In this document: in pieces, positions 53,341-64,000 of the stretch
Layout of the letters: every line of letters begins with the position of its first letter
How positions within the stretch are numbered: position 1 is the stretch's first letter
Source of the DNA: Areca catechu
Lineage: Eukaryota > Streptophyta > Magnoliopsida > Arecales > Arecaceae
NCBI GenBank assembly: GCA_021397845.1
Contig: CM038053.1
Span: 87,791,157-87,855,156 of the forward strand
Reading direction: 5' to 3'
Length of the DNA: 64,000 nucleotides
Notes under the pieces: model-generated
What the model saw: the letters and a program-made list of their open reading frames with translations, nothing else
What the model was told of the DNA's origin: nothing
Databases searched by the model: none
Made by a program: the position numbers and the translations under genes

Positions 53341-54888
53341 TCAGAAGGAAAAAGGAGGAAGATAATTACAAGGACCCCTACCATACTCAGCCAGCTCCTT
53401 CCCGGGATGGCGTACGAGTAGGCCATCATCTTTTGGAGCCTCTGGCGGTGTGGCTTCATCCTCGGCGACCACCACAAACAGAGCTGGGTCGGAGGTAGCG
53501 ATCGACTCCTCAATAGTGTTCAAGTCTAGGGCCGGCTCCCTGTCCGAACCTCCGGGGTATCTGAGAAAGCATCGGCACTTGTCCGAGATGAAGCCCTCCA
53601 CCCTGTTGTGGAGGTACATGAAGCCCTTATAGAATGAGTTCGTCACCATTTCCTGGAACTCAGCGACGAAGTCCAGGGAAGCTTTGTACCTCGCCATGGC
53701 CTCCACATCACCCTTCTTGGCAGCTTTGTCTTGGCCAACTGCCTCAGCGGCCTCCTTCTTTACCGCTTCCACCGATTCGACTACCTCATTCTTAGTAGTG
53801 ATGATCCTCCTCTCGGTAGCAATCAATCTCTCCCTTGCCGCCTCTAACTCGGCCTGAAGAGATTGGGCTCACCCCTTCTGCTAGGTGGCCTCGGCACTGA
53901 GCTCATTTAGCCTAGCCTCCTTGACTTTGACCTCCTCTGCCTTGCTCTTTGACCGGCTCCTCTCCTGGTTCAGGCTCCCCTAAAGTTCTTTCAAGTGCCT
54001 TTCGGCACTCGCGACCTCGCACTTGAGCACCTTGTTCTTTTGCCTTTCCTCCCAGGCATCATCAATCTTCTATTTCAGATTGATCGTCATTCACTCGGGC
54101 TGCACTACACGCTGTCTGTCCTTCTTCTTCAACCAGTTCTTGAAGCAATCCCTGATCAGAAGGAGCTTAGTGCCAAGCTGCACCAGTGAAGATGTTAGCA
54201 ACAAATGCAAAAGGGAGAAGGAAGGAATGAAACTTATCGAGAAGAGATGGGGGAAGGTGCTGCTGATTGCATCCTCCAGGAGTTTCCCAGCCTTCTCCCA
54301 CCGGTCGCATGACTGGATTATGAAATCCATCATGCGCTCGGCCAGGCCCTGGTCCTGGACCAGGGAGACGTTCGGCACCAGTCTGAAGGGGAACTGGTGG
54401 TAGTCCCTCTCTCTCCTACTTGCCCCAGACGTGGAGTCACACACTCCATCGGCTGGAGAAGCTTCGTGGGCATGGTGAGAGATTGAAACCTCTTCGATCG
54501 GTGCCCCCGGTGCCGGCTTAGTTCCTCCTTTTTCCTCCTCGATGATGATGATCTCTAAGAAAGGAGGAGACATCATGGCAGTAGTAGTGGCAGTGGCACT
54601 GGCCTAGACGACCACCTCAGGCTCCGGGGCTGGGACCAGCTCGTGTCACCTCGGCTGCTCTAGCACGGGCTTAGCAGCCCTCTAACCGGGCTCGCGCTTT
54701 ACCTCGACCGCCCTCCTTCCTTGCTCAGAGATAGTCTCGGCTCCTCTTCTACTCGGCTCAGCCGGCTCGGCTGGAGCAGTCATCGTGCCACTTTCATCAT
54801 GAGTCATCTTCAAAGGGGACTCGCCAACCACTACCGGTGGGCCCCTCTTCTTGGTGATCGTGAGGAGATCATCCAGTGAGAACTTCAT
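53341..54888 (-). pseudogene. Tat antisense coding region (coiled-coil protein, broken)
   Basis: Reading right to left from an ATG at 54888 (MKFSLDDLLTITKKRGPP), then acidic and Pro/Glu-rich segments, an open stretch 54576-54091 (SLVQDQGLAERMMDFIIQSCDRWEKAGK), a charged helical part, and 53826-53341 (KNEVVESVEAVKKEAAEAVG, FVAEFQEMVTNSFYKGFMYL) ending in an acidic tail. Stops near 54660, 54606 and 54090 separate the pieces. At about 54180-54190 (- strand) CTAAC then TGGTGCAG looks like a branch point and splice acceptor, so an intron is possible. Tat-type elements such as Grande are known to have an antisense gene between pol and the 3' LTR; the role is unclear. Confidence 0.7.
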
Positions 54889-55030
54889 GCTTTTACAAAG
54901 AGGAAAGAATGTCAGCTCCAAGCTCAGAGAGACAAAAGAAAAAGCACAAGGAGAAAAGTTTAGGCCAAACTCACCCAACTCCCTCGTTGGGTCGACCCTG
55001 GCTTCAAAGGTTTCTGCTCTGACAGCAGAA

Positions 55031-56291
55031 TGATGCGGAACTAGATATGCATGTAATAATTTTTTTTATGTTTTTAAATATTGATTTATAAGTTTTAATC
55101 CCGAAGATCAGACTAAGAAATGATGCAAAGAGTTCTATATGAAATAAGAAGCTAAAAGCATGCATAACATGATCTAATAAGCAATAGAAAAGGGACCGCC
55201 GAGTTTGAGAAGCCATGATTGGGCTAGTTCACCTACAATAGGATTACTGGTGGAAGAGGGGGTGTACCTGGCAATAGTTGAAGTTCCTGGTGCAGATCAT
55301 ATGAGAAGATGTTCCTCTCACTCATGGATGTGGCCAAGAAAATCAAGCCGGAGACTCGCGAATTCCCGGCTTTCTGCTTGGTGGTCTGATTGCAGCCCGG
55401 CTGGAGTCATTGGATTCGTCAAAGTCGAGGGACCTGCAAATAGCCATTCTAAGGTTAGAAAACAAAGCACAGGTGGAGAGTAAATTGAAAAACCAGCAAA
55501 GGAAAGATGGAATTTGAAGTGGGCGGCTAGGTCTTGGAGATGCAGGTGGAGGTTGGAAGAAGGCACAGGACTCTAGGAAGAAGAAGGGCTCACACAAAAT
55601 CTCTTTAAGCACACAGCAGGTACCACACAGCAATTGAAGAATTCAATATTATTTCATGATAAAAATTGTCTTGATACAAGAGATTAGAGCCCTTTAAATA
55701 TACTCTTATACTTTGCCCCCAAGTAAGGTTAAAAGAGACTTTGCATAGGACTTTTAATCCAAATCAAACTCTAGCTAGAAAACATGGTAGGCTAGGTAGA
55801 AAAAATCCCTAAATTCCCTCCCTCTCTCACTTGCCTTGGTTGGCCAAGGGACGAGACCCTAGTGGCCAACCAAGGGGTGGTGAGCATAAGCTTGGCACCC
55901 CTTGGTTCTCTTCTTGGGCCCTGATTGGCCCAATCTGCTTCAGGCTATGGCCCAGGGCTTCAACGTTTCGAAATTGTCTTCCAGGCTTCTGATTTTATTC
56001 TCCTAGGCCTTCCATGGTCTTCAAAGCTTCTAGTTCGGTTGGACTTCACTTTGACTGGTTGGTCTTCACTTGTACTTGGGCTGGCATGTCTTCACTTGTA
56101 CTTGGACTGACATGTACTGAACTTCGGAAGATGACTAGCTCAACATGAGCTGACTAGTACATGACTCAAGTAATAAAAGGACAACTCAGATGGACTAAGC
56201 CTTTATTACAAATGGACTCAGATGCTTCTAATTAATCCATAGAGGGTTGAGAAGCCTCTGTCTTATTCTGGTGCCTTTGGTGTCCGCACCA
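55031..56291 (-). repeat. 3' LTR of a - strand chromovirus (D-type, 1261 bp)
   Basis: On the - strand it starts TGGTGCGGACACCAAAGG at 56291 and ends CCGCATCA at 55031. It is related to the D LTRs (57866 and 62459) but diverged. It lies in the Tat element after CAGAA; the other flank is not present. Confidence 0.85.
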
Positions 56292-57865
56292 ATTTTTCCA
56301 GGGTGGGAGGAACTAGACCCTATCGAGTGAGGATCCGGTTGGCTCACATAACTTTCAAGGAGGTATGGGTTGAGGTGCTATAAGTCCTATCGAGAAATCC
56401 ATGAATCATCTGACTCTGGCCTATCTTGCCATCAGACCAGGTAGTGTTGATAGTCACGGCCCTGGGTCGTTATGGCTTGAACGTCTAGGATATGCTTGAT
56501 CCGTTCTCCTCTCTCAAGCCAAATAATTGGTGGATACTCTAGGCTAGGGTCACTCTCAATGGAAGGAATAGGTCCAAAGGTGTCACTAGGTATTGCTGTC
56601 GGTTCCCTGTACTCAACCAGGTCTGCGATATTGAAGGTATAACTGATGCCCAAATTCGAAGGCAAATCTAACACATAGGCATTTGGTCCAACCCACTCTA
56701 TCACTTTAAAAGGTCTGGCTCCATGAGCATGAAGCTTCTTAATGATCCTAGGTGGGAACTGCTCAGGCCTAAGCCTAATCATGACGAAATCCCCTATATC
56801 AAATTCCTTGGTCCTTCGAGAATTAGCCAGTTTCTTATATGTTTTGTTACATAGATTCATTTTTTGGCTAACATCCTTATGCAAGTCTTTAATATACTGT
56901 GCGAATGATTCTAGAAACTTCGATACTCATGCATGAACAGATAAAGGAATCAGATCAATGGGGCGATTAGGCTTGCACCCATGGACTATCTCAAAAGGAC
57001 TCTTGCCGGTTGTCTTATTCACTGAGCTATTGTAGGCGAACTCTAATATAGGCAACAATAGATCCCAAGTTCCAATGTGTTCACCTACCAGGCATCTAAG
57101 GAGGTTTCCTAAACTACGATTCACCACTTCGGTTTGGCCATCTGTTTGGGGGTCGTAGGCTGTAGAAAACTTAAACTTGGTCCCTAATACATGCCAGAGG
57201 GTCTTCCAGAAATAACTGGTGAACCTAACATCCCTATAAGATATGATTGTCTTGGGTAGGCCATGGAGACTAACCACATTGTCAAAGAAAAGCTTGGCTA
57301 CTCTAGATGCATTAAAGGTTCAGGAACATGGAATGAAGTGAGCCATCTTAGAGAACCTATCGACCACTACAAAGATAGAATCATGTCTCTTATGGATCTT
57401 AGGTAATCCTAACATGAAGTCCATACTTAGGTCCTGCCAAGGGTGATCAGGCACTGGTAAAGGTGTGTAGAGACCAGTATTTTGCTTATGCTGTTTTGCA
57501 ACAGTGCAAGTTCTACACCTGGCTACAATCTGGGCAACATGCCTTTTCAAACCTAGCCAAAAGAACTGGTCTTCTATCGCTAAGATGGTCTTATTCCTAC
57601 AAAAGTGACCAGCTAAACCTCCAGCATGGGTCTCCCAAATTAGGAATTCTTTAAGGGAAGTTCTAGGTATACGAGTCGATTGTTTCGGAAAAGGTGGCCA
57701 TCCTAAATGGTATACTAACTATGGGTACTGGATGGTCCTAGCCTTAGGGTCTGGTAAATGTCTCCAAAGTATGGGCAGATTTTATATTCATCTTTTAACC
57801 TATCAAACCCTATGACTTGGGTGCTGACTGATCCTAAAGCAAAGACCTACGGCTAAGGGCGTCTG
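56292..57865 (-). pseudogene. Chromovirus pol fragment: RNase H end, integrase, chromodomain
   Basis: Reading right to left: DALSRRSL (RNase H end, 57863), a linker, integrase zinc part (ARCRTCTVAKQ, 57550 onwards), core with D in LSMDFMLGLP, D in IISYRDVRF and E in QTDGQTEVVNR (57277-56927), GPF region (GARPFKVIEWVG), and a chromodomain (RIKHILDVQAITTQGRDYQ). The frame runs into the LTR with tail residues near GADTKGTRIRQRLLNPLWIN. It is cut at 57865 by the 5' LTR of element D, and its own 5' half is not in the window. Several stops are present, for example after HYLV. Confidence 0.9.
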
Positions 57866-59140
57866 TGGTGGGGACACAAAAGGTACCAGAATAAGGTAGA
57901 GGATTCTCAACCCTCTGTGGATCACTTAATTGACATTCGAGTCCACTATAATAAAGCTTAGTCCAGTTGAGTTGTTTTTATTTAAGTCCTTTAATTAGTC
58001 AGCTCATGTTGAGCTAGTTCAGTTCATTATTAGTCAGCTCATGTCGAGCTAATTTTATTTTTTGAATCCTGTCCAAGCATATCGAAAACTCAAGACCACA
58101 TCATACAAGTAAAGACCAAGTCCAACCTAATTAAAGACATGGAAGTTGAGCCCAAGTCCAACCCAGCTTGAAGACTTAAAGATCCAAGGAGGAGGAAATT
58201 AAAACAAGCACAAACCTGAAGCCCTGAACCAGCCAGAAGGAAATTGGGCCAGCCTAGGCCCAGGAAGGAATAAGGGTGCCATCTCTTATGGTGACCCTCC
58301 CCTTGGTCGGCCCCTTATGGTCACCCCCTTGGCTGACCAAGACATGGAGAGGGAGAGCAATTTGTGTGGGACTTTCTACCTATGTTACCTTATATTCCTA
58401 GTTAGGATTTGAAAGGGAGGAGTCCTATGTAAAATCTAAAGTACCCTTACTTGGGGCCCAAGGTTAAGGGTCTATTTAAGGGACCCTAGTCTCATGTATG
58501 AAGCTTGATTTTGATATATGAAATAAATCTTGAGTTCTTCTATTGCTTTGAGTGTTACCCTGCTATGTGCATAAAGGGGTGTGAGAGTTTTCTTCTTCCC
58601 GGTGCTGCAACCATATTCCTGCCGCTAGCCAACCTTCCAGAACCCTGGCCGCCCACTTCAAAAGACACCTTTTCTTTGCTATTTTACTTTATTTCTTTGT
58701 TCCTTAGTAAGTTTTCTATCCCCTGACAGGTTGTTTGCAGGTTCTTGAGTTCCTACGAATCCAATTACTCCAGCCAAGCCTCAATCGGAGCACCGAGTAG
58801 AAAGCCGGGTATTCGCGGGTCTTTGGCTCGGTATTCCAGGCCACATCCATCGAGGAATGAGAGATCCCTTTGCTGCAATCTTCATCGAGTGCTTCAGATG
58901 TTGTCAGGTACACCCCCTCTACCTTTAGTAATTTTATTGTAGGAGAACTTGCCCTAACCGAGGCTTCTCAGTCCCGGCGATCCTTCTTTATTACTTTTCT
59001 AGGTCTTAATTTGCATGCTTGACTTCTAAAATTCATATAGAATTTCCTATAACTTATTTTGATCCAATTTTAAGAATTAATCTCTAAACCCCACATATAA
59101 AACACACAAAAATAATTGCATGCATATTAGTCCCGCATCA
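57866..59140 (+). repeat. Element D 5' LTR (1275 bp)
   Basis: TGGTGGGGACAC...TAGTCCCGCATCA, pairs with 62459-63737. Confidence 0.93.
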
Positions 59141-59142
59141 TC

Positions 59143-59154
59143 TGGTATTAGAGC
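59143..59154 (+). promoter_or_regulatory. Element D primer-binding site
   Basis: TGGTATTAGAGC, one C to T change from the iMet consensus, two bases after the LTR. Confidence 0.8.
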
Positions 59155-60015
59155 TTAGATTAGGGCTTGTTTTCTGTATCTTTTTAGTCCATATATGCTC
59201 TATTATTTTTGTTATTTCTCTTTGTTAATAACTATAAAAAATTTTAAAATTTTTTTTTCTAGATTCATCATAATTCAAAGTGTTTCTCAGGATTTTTGTA
59301 GATTTTATTTCGATCTGTGAATTTTATGCAACCTGAAATACATTCTGCAAATTTTTGGCTCTATTTTTTTCAGCAAGACAAGTTTGGAAGTTTAGGGTTT
59401 TGTTTAGCATCTCCTTGCATATATTTAATTTTTATTATGTTTCTAGCATATTAGGTCATTTGCTGCAAATCATATTTCTACAAAAGAATTAAAAAAAAAA
59501 AAACATATATAAAAGCTACCTAAAACACTTAAACCATAATTTTGCATCATCTGCCTACCATCATTACATAAACTACCTTGAAGGGCACTCTTGCTATGTC
59601 AGATGGGGGGAGGATTTGATCACCTCTCTTTAGACCAAAACCACAACCCCTTGCATTCGGTCCCAAGCCTAACCTAAAATTAATTAGACTTAATTTGACC
59701 TAGTGGGCTAGGGACACCAACTGGTCGTGTCTGGGCTAAGTGTCGGATCACTATGTCAAGCTAACCTGTGTGTGCCTTGTGCTTGGTGTCTAGAAATGTT
59801 GGTTTAGGAATTCAATCTCGAAGGGCTTGTGTGCTGGTCTGCCTACCTGGCCAATCTCTAATTGGTGTCTAAGATTGGCAATCAGGGATCTAACACTCCC
59901 ATTACACCTGCCTGGTTGAGTATAGGGTTACTATAGGCTAGTTTGCCACCATGATTGAGCACCTAGTTTTGGACTCTAGGTCTAGTCAGCTGTAGTCGAT
60001 TTGATCGAGTTCTGC
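59155..60015 (+). other. Element D leader
   Basis: AT-rich, then from about 59590 alignable with the E leaders. The hairpin is CCAATC-TCT-AATTGG (59851-59865), with one mismatch. No gene. Confidence 0.65.
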
Positions 60016-61797
60016 ATGAGCACTAGATCAGGGGTTTCATATCATCCACCATCTCCACTTTTGTCTGAATCTATGGATAATCTTGAAGCCTAGATTAAAG
60101 CCCTCGCTGACCAAATGGCCCAGATGTCTACCTAGTTAATTACCTAGATGACTCAATTGACCCAGACTAATAGCCTCAACACAACTCAACCTAGTGAAAC
60201 CATATAGCCCAACCCTAGGAGAACCCAATACTCTGACCCATATAGGGAGTCCAACCCTAGGAGGATCCAATACTCTGACACATATAGGGAGCCCAACCCT
60301 AGGAGAATCCAATACTCTGATTCATATAGGGAGTCCAACCCTAGGAGGATCCAATACTCTGACCCATATAGAGAGCCCAACACTAGGAGAACACCTTACC
60401 ATGACCCCTATTTGGAGCCCAACCCTAGGCGAGCAACTAGGTATGTTGTGTTGGTAGTACCTAAATTTTGTGATCCTGAGTGTGATGATTATCTTGCTTG
60501 GGAAAGAGATATGGACCTGTATTTTAAACAAAATTGGGGTTTCAATTATGAAAGATGTCAGTTCAAGTTTGCTAAAGCTATGTTAGTTCACCCGGCCAGG
60601 TCAGACTGGGATAATGTTGAGAGAATACTTAGGCTAAAAGGCCACAGACCCATAACTACCTGGAGTGACATGAAACTTGAACTAAGGAGAAATTACCTAC
60701 CCAAGTCCTATCAGTCCAAGAGACCCACAACCTGTAGATCTTATGACTTCAAATCCTATGAACCTAGAACTTATGTACCCAAAATCTATGAACCTAGATC
60801 CTGTAATCCCATGACCCATAGATCTATGCCCTTGGAGCCCATAACCCGTAGGTATCAGCCTAGTACTAGTCAAGTTTTTCCTAGTCAACTTGAACCCCAT
60901 AGGATTAGTACCCCTAAATATGAACCCAGTAGTGAGCCACTACCCTTAGTCAACCTGACCATACTAGGATTAGTGCCCATAATCACAAACTAGGACCTAG
61001 CCAATTTTTTCCTAGCCGACCTTCTCCAACCATTCCTGAGATTCACAAGGCTTACATTAATGCAGAAGTGTATGAAGCTGATGCAAGCTTAGTGGATGAG
61101 TATGAGGGAGAAGAGGAGACACCTTTAGTAGACCTCGAATTAGCTAACCGAGTCAATACCCAGGTAAAAACCAACCCAGAGCTAGTTGACCTTTACCACA
61201 TCCAACCTAAAGATATAGTGGAAGAATAAATAGAGGAAGAGAACCTAGGTACTATTGCTAGAGCCTTACTTGAGGAAACCATAGAGGAGAGCCAAATTAT
61301 AGAGTCTAGTCCAAAATACAAGAACCAGAAGAATTTATTAAGGACCTGATCTCTTTGAATCAATACCCTCAAGATGAGCCCCATCCTATAGTTCCCATTA
61401 AGGACCTCTTCCCTGAGATTAGTAACCCATCCTTTCATTATGCAAACCCTATAGATAGACCTCAACCTTATAAGGTTAACCTCATTAGTCTAGGATTTGT
61501 TCCTGACATCCCTTCTTTTATCCTACTATATCCAACCAATCCTGAACTGTTTTCCTTACCCTACTTGACTAATTCTGAGCCCACTTCCTATTTTCTGTCC
61601 TTTCCTGATACCTCTAGCATTTCTAAGATCATTAGATTGCATTTAGTTAGAATTAGCATACTGCATGCATTCATTACGCATGTTAGGTTTGCATTATACT
61701 TCTGGCATACCCTTTGGAATTTGCTAGGAGCCCATTGTAAATTTTCATATGTATGCCAAGCTAGGATCAAACCTAGAGAACCTATAATCTCTTAGGT
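60016..61797 (+). pseudogene. Element D gag and unfamiliar downstream region (broken)
   Basis: Starts at an ATG near 60016 (STRSGVSYHPP), similar to E gag; stops near 60090, 60133, 60148 and 60206. A 42-bp repeat follows, then an open stretch 60412-60993 with the capsid core (DDYLAWERDMDLYFKQNWGF, KFAKAMLVHPARSDWDNVER) and a Tyr/Arg/Pro-rich tail. No zinc knuckle is seen. Then VYEADASLVDEYEGEEETP, the counterpart of E1's linker, an unfamiliar region, and an open stretch 61355-61795 ending in an integrase relic (VRFALYFWHTLWNLLGAHCK). The order of parts equals E1's ORF from the linker onward. Confidence 0.8.
60209..60430 (+). repeat. 42-bp in-frame minisatellite in element D gag
   Basis: Units start at 60209, 60251, 60293, 60335, 60377 and 60419 (CCAACCCTAGGAGGATCC...). 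Each encodes 14 residues of type NPRR-I-QYSDPYREP. The last two are diverged. E2 and E3 have a single EPRRPLYRDPEP at the same place. Confidence 0.93.
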
Positions 61798-62522
61798 TTA
61801 AGTCCAAAAAGAGTTCAATAAAACTTCGTACTATAGGAATGCATAGTCAAGTATGTTAGGTGTCAGTATGAGTCCTTTGCATCATTTGTTAGGAGTCTGC
61901 ATATGCCCAGCATGTTCACCACCTGTACTAATATTGAAGCAACTAGATAATTCCCGAAGATGGACCAAATAATTTGACGTAGTGGATTCTATCTTGGTTA
62001 GGCTTAGGCCTAAAAGAAGCTTCATACTCGTAGAGTCGGACCTTTTAAAGTGATATCGAAGGATTGGATCAAATGCCTATGTTAGACTTGCCATCGGATA
62101 TGGGCATTAGTTCTACCTTCAATATTACAGACCTGGTTGAGTATAGGAAATCGGCAACGATACCTAGTGAGGCATTTGGACCTATTCCTTTTCATTGTGA
62201 GTGACCCTAATCCAGAATGTCCACTAACAAATTGGCCTAAGAGAGAATGGATCGAGCGTATCCTGGACGATCAAGCCATCACGACCCGGGACCGTGACTA
62301 TCAACGCTTCCTGGTCCAATGGCAAGGCCAGCCAAAGTCAGACGATTCATGGATTTCTCGAAAGGACTTGCAATGCCTCAACCCAGACCTTCTCGAGAGA
62401 TATGCGAGCAGTCTAATCTTCACTCGACAAGGTCGAGTTCCTCCCACCCCGGGAGAATTGGTGGGGACACCAAAGGCACCATTATAAGGCAAAGGCTTCT
62501 CAACACTTTGTGGATCACTTAA
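61798..62522 (+). pseudogene. Element D integrase C-terminus and chromodomain relic
   Basis: Decayed GPF region near 62030 (VGPFKVISKDWIKCLC-like, frameshifted), then LVEYRKSATIPS and, in an open stretch from 62137, KREWIERILDDQAITTRDRD, FLVQWQGQPKSDDSWISRKD, LQCLNPDLLERY: a chromodomain. The hairpin ACTCGAC-AAG-GTCGAGT (62422-62438) and CGGGAGAAT precede the LTR. In one frame a tail GGDTKGTIIRQRLLNTLWIT continues into the LTR to 62522. Confidence 0.85.
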
Positions 62523-63737
62523 TTGACATTCGAGTCCACTGTAATAAAGCTTAGTCCAGCTGAGTTGTTTTTATTTAAGTCCTGTAATTAGTCAGCTCAT
62601 GTTGAGCTAGTTCAGTTCAGTATTAGTCAGCTCATGTCGAGCTAATTTTATTTTTTGAGTCCTGTCCAAGCATATCGAAGACTCAAGACCACATCATACA
62701 AGTGAAGACCAAGTCCAACCTGATTGAAGACATGGAAGTTGAGCCCAAGTCCAACCCAGCTTGAAGACTTGAAGATCCCGGGAGGAGAAAATTAAATCAA
62801 GCACAAACCTGAAGCCCTGAACTAGCCAGAAGGAAATTGGGCCAGCTCAGGCCCAGGAAGGAATTACGGTGCCATCTCTTATGGTGACCCTCCCCTTGGT
62901 TGGCCACTTATGGTCACTCCCTTGGCCGACCAAGACAAAGAGAGGGTGAGCAATTTGTGTGGGATTTTCTACCTATGTTACCTTATATTCCTAGTTAGGG
63001 TTTGAAAGGGAGAAGGTGTCCTATGTAAAGTCTAAAGTACCCTTACTTGGGGCCCAAGGTTAAGGGTCTATTTAAGGGACCCTAGTCTCTTGTATGAAGC
63101 TTGATTTTGATATATGAAATAAACCTTGAGTTCTTCTATTTCTTTGAGTGTTACCCTGCTGTGTAAATAAAGGGGTTTGAGAGTTTTCTTCTTCCGGTTG
63201 TTGCAACCATCTTCCTGCCGCCAGCCAACCTTGCAGAACCCTGGCCGCCCACTTCAAAAGACACCTTTTCTTTGCTGTTTTCCTTTATTTCTTTGTTCCC
63301 TTGTGAGTTTTCTCACCCCTGAAAGGTCGTTTGCAGGTCCCCGAGTTCCTATGAATCCAACGACTCCAGCCAAGCCTCAATCGGACCACCGAGCAGAAAG
63401 TCGGGTATCCGTGGATCTTTGGCTCGGTTTTCCAGACCGCATCCATCGAGGAACGAGAGATCCCTTCACTGCAATCTTCATCAGGTGCTTCAGATATTGT
63501 CAAGTACACCCCCTCTACCTCCAGTAATTTTATTGTAGGAGAACTTGCCCTAACCTAGGCTTCTCAGCCCTGGCGATCCTTCTTTATTACTTTTCTAGGT
63601 CCTAATCTGCATGCTTGACTTCTAAAATTCATATAGAATTCTCCATAACTTATTTTGATCCAATTTTTGGGTATTAATCTCTTAACCCCACATATAAAAT
63701 ACACAAAAATAATTGCATGCATATTAGTCCCGCATCA
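62459..63737 (+). repeat. Element D 3' LTR (1279 bp)
   Basis: TGGTGGGGACACCAAAGGCACC...GTCCCGCATCA, pairs with 57866-59140. Confidence 0.93.
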
Positions 63738-64000
63738 TGCGGGACAGAGCGGGGGAGGATCGCTGGCGAGCGTAGAAGTTACCAGAGGATTAGGGCTTGT
63801 ACTCAAAAACAAAGAACCTGGGCATCACACCCACTCTAATCTAGAGAAAAACACTCAAACAAAATAACTTTCAACTTTAGTTTGTATTCATGAGAAAAAA
63901 GATATTTAATGCAAGAGAGGATGGGTGGTATTTATAGATTCATCCTAGGGTACATTACTTGAGGGCTAAGAAACCCTGACTTGTGGGCCAAGAAACCTTG
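63738..64000 (-). repeat. Start of an A-type LTR, runs out of window
   Basis: TGCGGGACAGAGCGGGGGAGGATCGCTGGCGAGCG... matches the element A LTR at 9559 onward, ending here with GGGCTAAGAAACC at the equivalent of 9850-9890. The expected first bases TGA are not separate from the end of the D LTR. Confidence 0.85.

Larger units (their letters stand above)
11629..55030 (+). mobile_element. Tat-lineage Ty3/gypsy element hosting the main nest
   Basis: Outermost element of the central region: LTR, primer site, gag start (13274), pol end with two RNase H types and integrase (14673-17042), minisatellite (17120-17190 and 43235-44086), and an antisense coding region (53341-54888). Each piece is separated by an insertion with a target duplication: solo LTR (ATCGT/ATCGA), element C (ATCCG) and E3 (TCCAC). 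Tat elements are known for a second, archaeal-type RNase H, tandem repeats downstream of pol and antisense ORFs, all seen here. Most of gag through RT is deleted. The 3' LTR is not in the window; a - strand chromovirus interrupts the element at 55031. Confidence 0.8.
57866..63737 (+). mobile_element. Element D: degenerate non-autonomous chromovirus relative
   Basis: LTRs 57866-59140 (1275 bp) and 62459-63737 (1279 bp), primer site, leader, broken gag, integrase relic and chromodomain. Protease, RT and RNase H are missing, as in E1. It is inserted in the - strand chromovirus after GTCTG (57861-57865), but GTCTG is not found at 63738, so the right flank has been rearranged. Confidence 0.88.

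Overview
The window is plant nuclear DNA made almost entirely of nested LTR retrotransposons. I found no intact host gene, tRNA, rRNA or CRISPR array. An angiosperm is indicated by chromodomain Ty3/gypsy elements with tRNA-iMet primer sites, a Tat-lineage gypsy element with two RNase H domains, Ty1/copia elements, and fragments of plant-type CDC48 and RPL27a. I cannot name the species.

Layout. E1 (1-6789, + strand) is a non-autonomous chromovirus whose pol is replaced by an unfamiliar 546-codon ORF; its left end lies outside the window. It sits in a fragment of a non-coding LTR (6790-7327), which itself interrupts the LTR of a + strand copia element (7328-7766). Non-coding element A follows (7767-10190, - strand), then a copia RT remnant (10191-10937) and a - strand LTR (about 10938-11600). 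A Tat element (about 11629-55030, + strand) is the host of the largest nest: a solo LTR (13555-14672); element C (17191-43234, - strand) holding element B (17256-39484, - strand), holding a copia element (20397-39279, - strand), holding chromovirus E2 (24293-33231, + strand); and separately chromovirus E3 (44087-52988, + strand). Most insertions are proven by 5-bp target duplications and matching LTR lengths (C 815/815, B 727/727, E2 1651/1651, E3 1628/1629). To the right are the 3' part of a - strand chromovirus (55031-57865), a degenerate + strand relative called D (57866-63737), and the start of another A-type LTR (63738-64000).

How the parts relate. E1, E2, E3, D and the solo LTR form one chromovirus clade. 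In E1, E2, E3, D and the 55031 element, pol ends in a short basic tail encoded inside the first about 60 bases of the 3' LTR, and the solo LTR starts with the same reading frame. E2 and E3 carry all polyprotein domains but have nonsense codons. The non-coding elements share primer site and LTR ends with this clade, and A and C also share its polypurine-tract region, so they look like its non-autonomous satellites. Element C has captured two unrelated host gene fragments, CDC48 (40446-41064) and RPL27a (41917-42075), both in the sense direction of the element.

Most notable: host gene capture by C; a tandem primer-binding site that gave two different LTR boundaries (E1 versus E2); the LTR-encoded pol tail; a hairpin next to the polypurine tract with an alternative pairing in the satellites; and the ORF replacing pol in E1.
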